From Pirellulales bacterium (GTDB taxonomy: Bacteria; Planctomycetota; Planctomycetia; Pirellulales; Thermoguttaceae), in NCBI GenBank assembly GCA_030642635.1, contig DAOWNK010000045.1, forward strand, positions 1 through 15,644: a stretch of 15,644 nucleotides of DNA. Direction: 5' to 3'. Made by a program: the position numbers and the translations under genes. The notes below the pieces were generated by a model. That model was not told where the DNA came from. It saw nothing but the letters and a program-made list of their open reading frames with translations, and searched no databases. Of the stretch, positions 13,686 to 15,644 are shown piece by piece. The first letter of the stretch is position 1. Every line of letters begins with the position of its first letter.

Positions 13686-14857
13686 GCCAAGGCCAGCGGC
13701 ATTAGCTCGACGGCGTCGAAGTGACCTAATGCGCCTTTGAGCGCCTCGGTCTCGCCGAACGACTCGCAGCGGTCGCGGCGGCTGTCCTCGGCCACAAGCA
13801 GCGTCGGCACTGGGTGCCAACTGTGGCTGGAAAGTTTCGCAGGCGTGCTGTGGTCGCCGGTTACCAGCAGCACGGTCGGGTTCAACTCGATCACTCGCGG
13901 CACAACCGAGTCGAACTGCTCGATCATCTTCACCTTGGCGTCAAAATCGCCGTCCTCGCCTCGGCTGTCGGTGTACTTGAAGTGGACGAAGAAGAAATCG
14001 TAGTCGTTCCATGCTTCCTCCAGCACGTCGATCTCCTCGGCCAGCGTGCTCGCCGCGCCGACGACCTCCATGCCGACCAGTTGCGCCAGGCCCTTGTACA
14101 TCGGGTAAACGGCGATTGCGGCGGCCTTCAGCCCATAGACTTCCTGGTATGTAGAGATATCGGGCCGGGCGGAAAAACCTCGCATTGTCAGGGCGTTCGC
14201 CTTGGGCTGATCGGCCAGCAGCTTCCGTGCAGCCGTGATAAATTTCCCGGCCACCTCAACTGTCTTTTTGCTCTCCTGGTCGCCGGCGACCGGTTCAAAC
14301 GGCGGCACGCCGGTCCGCTGCGGATCGGTATCGGCCACGTTACCACCAAGTCCGGCGCCGCGAAAGACGACCACGAAACGATGCTCCTTGACCGGCTCGA
14401 CAAAGACCTCGACCCCAGGAATTTTTATCTCGCGCAGCTTAACGGCAAGCGGTGCGGACTGTTCGGTCGGAATCCGGCCTGCGCGTCGGTCGGTTATGTT
14501 ACCCTGTGCGTCGAGTGTGCAGAAGTTGCATCGGATGGCCACGTCGTTCGCACCCAGTTTGAACCCCACGCCGGTCGCCTCCAGTGCGCCGCGACCGATA
14601 AGGTGCTTTACCGGGTCGTAGCCGAAAAGCCCCAGGTGCCCCGGTCCGCTGCCGGGCGTAATACCCCTGGCAATCGGGTACATGCTGCCGGAGACGCCCT
14701 TTCGTGCCAGCGCATCGAGATTTGGGGTATCGGCCGCTTCCAGCTCGGTCGGTCCGCCGGTCTGAAGCGGCAGGCCGCCCAGCCCGTCGGCCACCAGCAT
14801 AACGATTTTCGAGTCGTTCGGGGTCTTCAGTTCGCGTACAAGTGATTGGATATCCAT
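13652..14857 (-). CDS. apgM: 2,3-bisphosphoglycerate-independent phosphoglycerate mutase, archaeal type
   Basis: The 401-aa protein interconverts 3- and 2-phosphoglycerate in glycolysis and gluconeogenesis. It has the alkaline-phosphatase-superfamily layout of ApgM: metal ligand Asp24 in MLVADGLGGLP, catalytic Ser70 in TPGSGPGHLGLFGYDP, HFKYTDSRGEDGD at 292-304, and TGDHSTP at 333-339 with H348 in HSWHPVP as further metal ligands. Length is normal, and the enzyme looks intact. The start ATG has AAGGA 8 nt upstream. The 89-bp gap to the divergent isomerase gene must hold both promoters; no convincing -35/-10 pair was found in it. The last ten codons lie within a 34-bp sequence repeated at 13003-13036, so the gene end has been rebuilt by, or shared with, the neighbouring insertion. 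Confidence 0.95.
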   Translation of the reverse strand: MDIQSLVRELKTPNDSKIVMLVADGLGGLPLQTGGPTELEAADTPNLDALARKGVSGSMYPIARGITPGSGPGHLGLFGYDPVKHLIGRGALEATGVGFKLGANDVAIRCNFCTLDAQGNITDRRAGRIPTEQSAPLAVKLREIKIPGVEVFVEPVKEHRFVVVFRGAGLGGNVADTDPQRTGVPPFEPVAGDQESKKTVEVAGKFITAARKLLADQPKANALTMRGFSARPDISTYQEVYGLKAAAIAVYPMYKGLAQLVGMEVVGAASTLAEEIDVLEEAWNDYDFFFVHFKYTDSRGEDGDFDAKVKMIEQFDSVVPRVIELNPTVLLVTGDHSTPAKLSSHSWHPVPTLLVAEDSRRDRCESFGETEALKGALGHFDAVELMPLALAHAGRLGKFGA

Positions 14858-14946
14858 GTTCGGGTTCCTTGGTTTTTGATTTCGACGGATACAATTTTAC
14901 CCCAAAGCCCCTTTTTGTGAATGGGGATATAGGATATTCTGAATAC

Positions 14947-15644
14947 ATGAAAACAAAACCGATACCGCCGCTGACATACGACTACTCGTCGCTTATCGCC
15001 CCGGACGACGCCCCAGCGTTCGTGCGCGAGGGGATGCTGACGGGCGACAACCTGAAATGGCTCGCCCCGCGCCTGGCCGCCGCACGGCAGGAGGTGCTCG
15101 ATAACCTGGCGCTCTACGAGACCGGCGGCCCGGTGCCTGAGGAGAAACAGCCGCTAGACGCCGCATTCTTCGACCTGCCGGAGCGGCTGCTGGACGAAGA
15201 CTGCGACGTGCTGCAACAGATAAAGAAAGTCGCCGACTCTTTGGCGTCCGAGTGCAACCGCATGGTTGTGCTCGGGATCGGCGGGTCGTACATGGGCGCC
15301 CGGGCGCTGTTCGAGGCGTGCCGCCATCCGTATCACAACGAGCTAAGTCATGCCGACCGTAACGGCAGGCCGAGGATTTACTTCGAGGGGAACAACGTCG
15401 ACAGCGACGCGGTCCGAGGGCTGCTCGACCTGTTGGCCGGCGAGGACGATTGGGGGATCATAGTTATCAGCAAAAGCGGCGGCACACTGGAGACGGCCGC
15501 GGCGTTTCGGATTTTCCTGGACACACTGCAAAAATCGTGCGGCGGCGATATGGAAAAACTCCGCCGGCGCGTAGTGCCGGTCACCGGCGAAACCGGCCGT
15601 CTGCGCGACCTGGCCGAAGCGATCGGCTGCCCGGACGTCTTTAC
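14947..15644 (+). CDS. pgi: Glucose-6-phosphate isomerase (3' part missing)
   Basis: The frame starts with ATG at 14947 and is open to the right edge; 232 complete codons are visible, roughly the first half of the enzyme. It interconverts glucose 6-phosphate and fructose 6-phosphate. Family landmarks are clear: VVLGIGGSYMGARALFEA at about 107-124 (first SIS domain), FEGNNVDSDA at 146-155 and ISKSGGTLET at 174-183 (sugar-phosphate binding loop), and VTGETG further on. The glycine-serine loops are intact. The ribosome binding site is weak (AGGA about 14 nt upstream). The gene is divergent from apgM, placing two glycolytic genes back to back. Active-site Glu and Lys of the second half lie outside the window. 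Confidence 0.93.
   Translation, partial: MKTKPIPPLTYDYSSLIAPDDAPAFVREGMLTGDNLKWLAPRLAAARQEVLDNLALYETGGPVPEEKQPLDAAFFDLPERLLDEDCDVLQQIKKVADSLASECNRMVVLGIGGSYMGARALFEACRHPYHNELSHADRNGRPRIYFEGNNVDSDAVRGLLDLLAGEDDWGIIVISKSGGTLETAAAFRIFLDTLQKSCGGDMEKLRRRVVPVTGETGRLRDLAEAIGCPDVF

Noticed and set aside
13814..14845. Long plus-strand open frame (343 codons) opposite apgM
   Set aside because: It is antisense to a complete enzyme with intact catalytic residues, and its translation shows no family motif or supported start.

Overview
The window looks like chromosomal DNA from a planctomycete, probably an uncultured lineage. It is GC-rich. It carries a co-directional block of MoxR ATPase, DUF58, two large von Willebrand factor A (VWA) membrane proteins and a long DUF4175-like membrane/coiled-coil protein, followed by an exported squalene-cyclase-like repeat protein and an NPCBM-domain protein, with a PQQ-type beta-propeller upstream. 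I know that combination from Planctomycetota. The phylum call is an inference from gene content, not a measured placement.

Layout. Positions 2-12981 are eight plus-strand genes, tightly packed with start/stop overlaps, probably one operon whose promoter lies left of the window: beta-propeller (partial), MoxR, DUF58, VWA protein 1, VWA protein 2, DUF4175-like protein, cyclase-like repeat protein and NPCBM protein. Positions 13003-13685 hold a two-gene MazF-type toxin-antitoxin module set between two 34-bp direct repeats, each encoding the last ten codons and stop of phosphoglycerate mutase. Positions 13652-14857 (minus strand) encode archaeal-type cofactor-independent phosphoglycerate mutase. 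Glucose-6-phosphate isomerase starts divergently at 14947 and runs off the right edge.

How the genes work together. MoxR AAA+ proteins usually act with VWA-domain partners. Here the ATPase is followed by one cytosolic DUF58 protein and two membrane-anchored VWA proteins with intact or nearly intact metal-binding motifs, then a large membrane protein with extracytoplasmic and coiled-coil parts. This suggests one envelope-associated assembly or remodelling machine. The last two genes encode secreted proteins. The function of the whole set is not known to me.

The most unusual signal is a dense scatter of palindromic, REP/REPIN-like elements of at least six sequence families. They lie at gene junctions and, unusually, inside reading frames, where they are translated: in two signal-peptide n-regions, at one C-terminus and in internal linkers. 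One family occurs twice, inverted, in the same gene. The second signal is the toxin-antitoxin cassette that appears to have entered the 3' end of the phosphoglycerate mutase gene and left a duplicated gene end.
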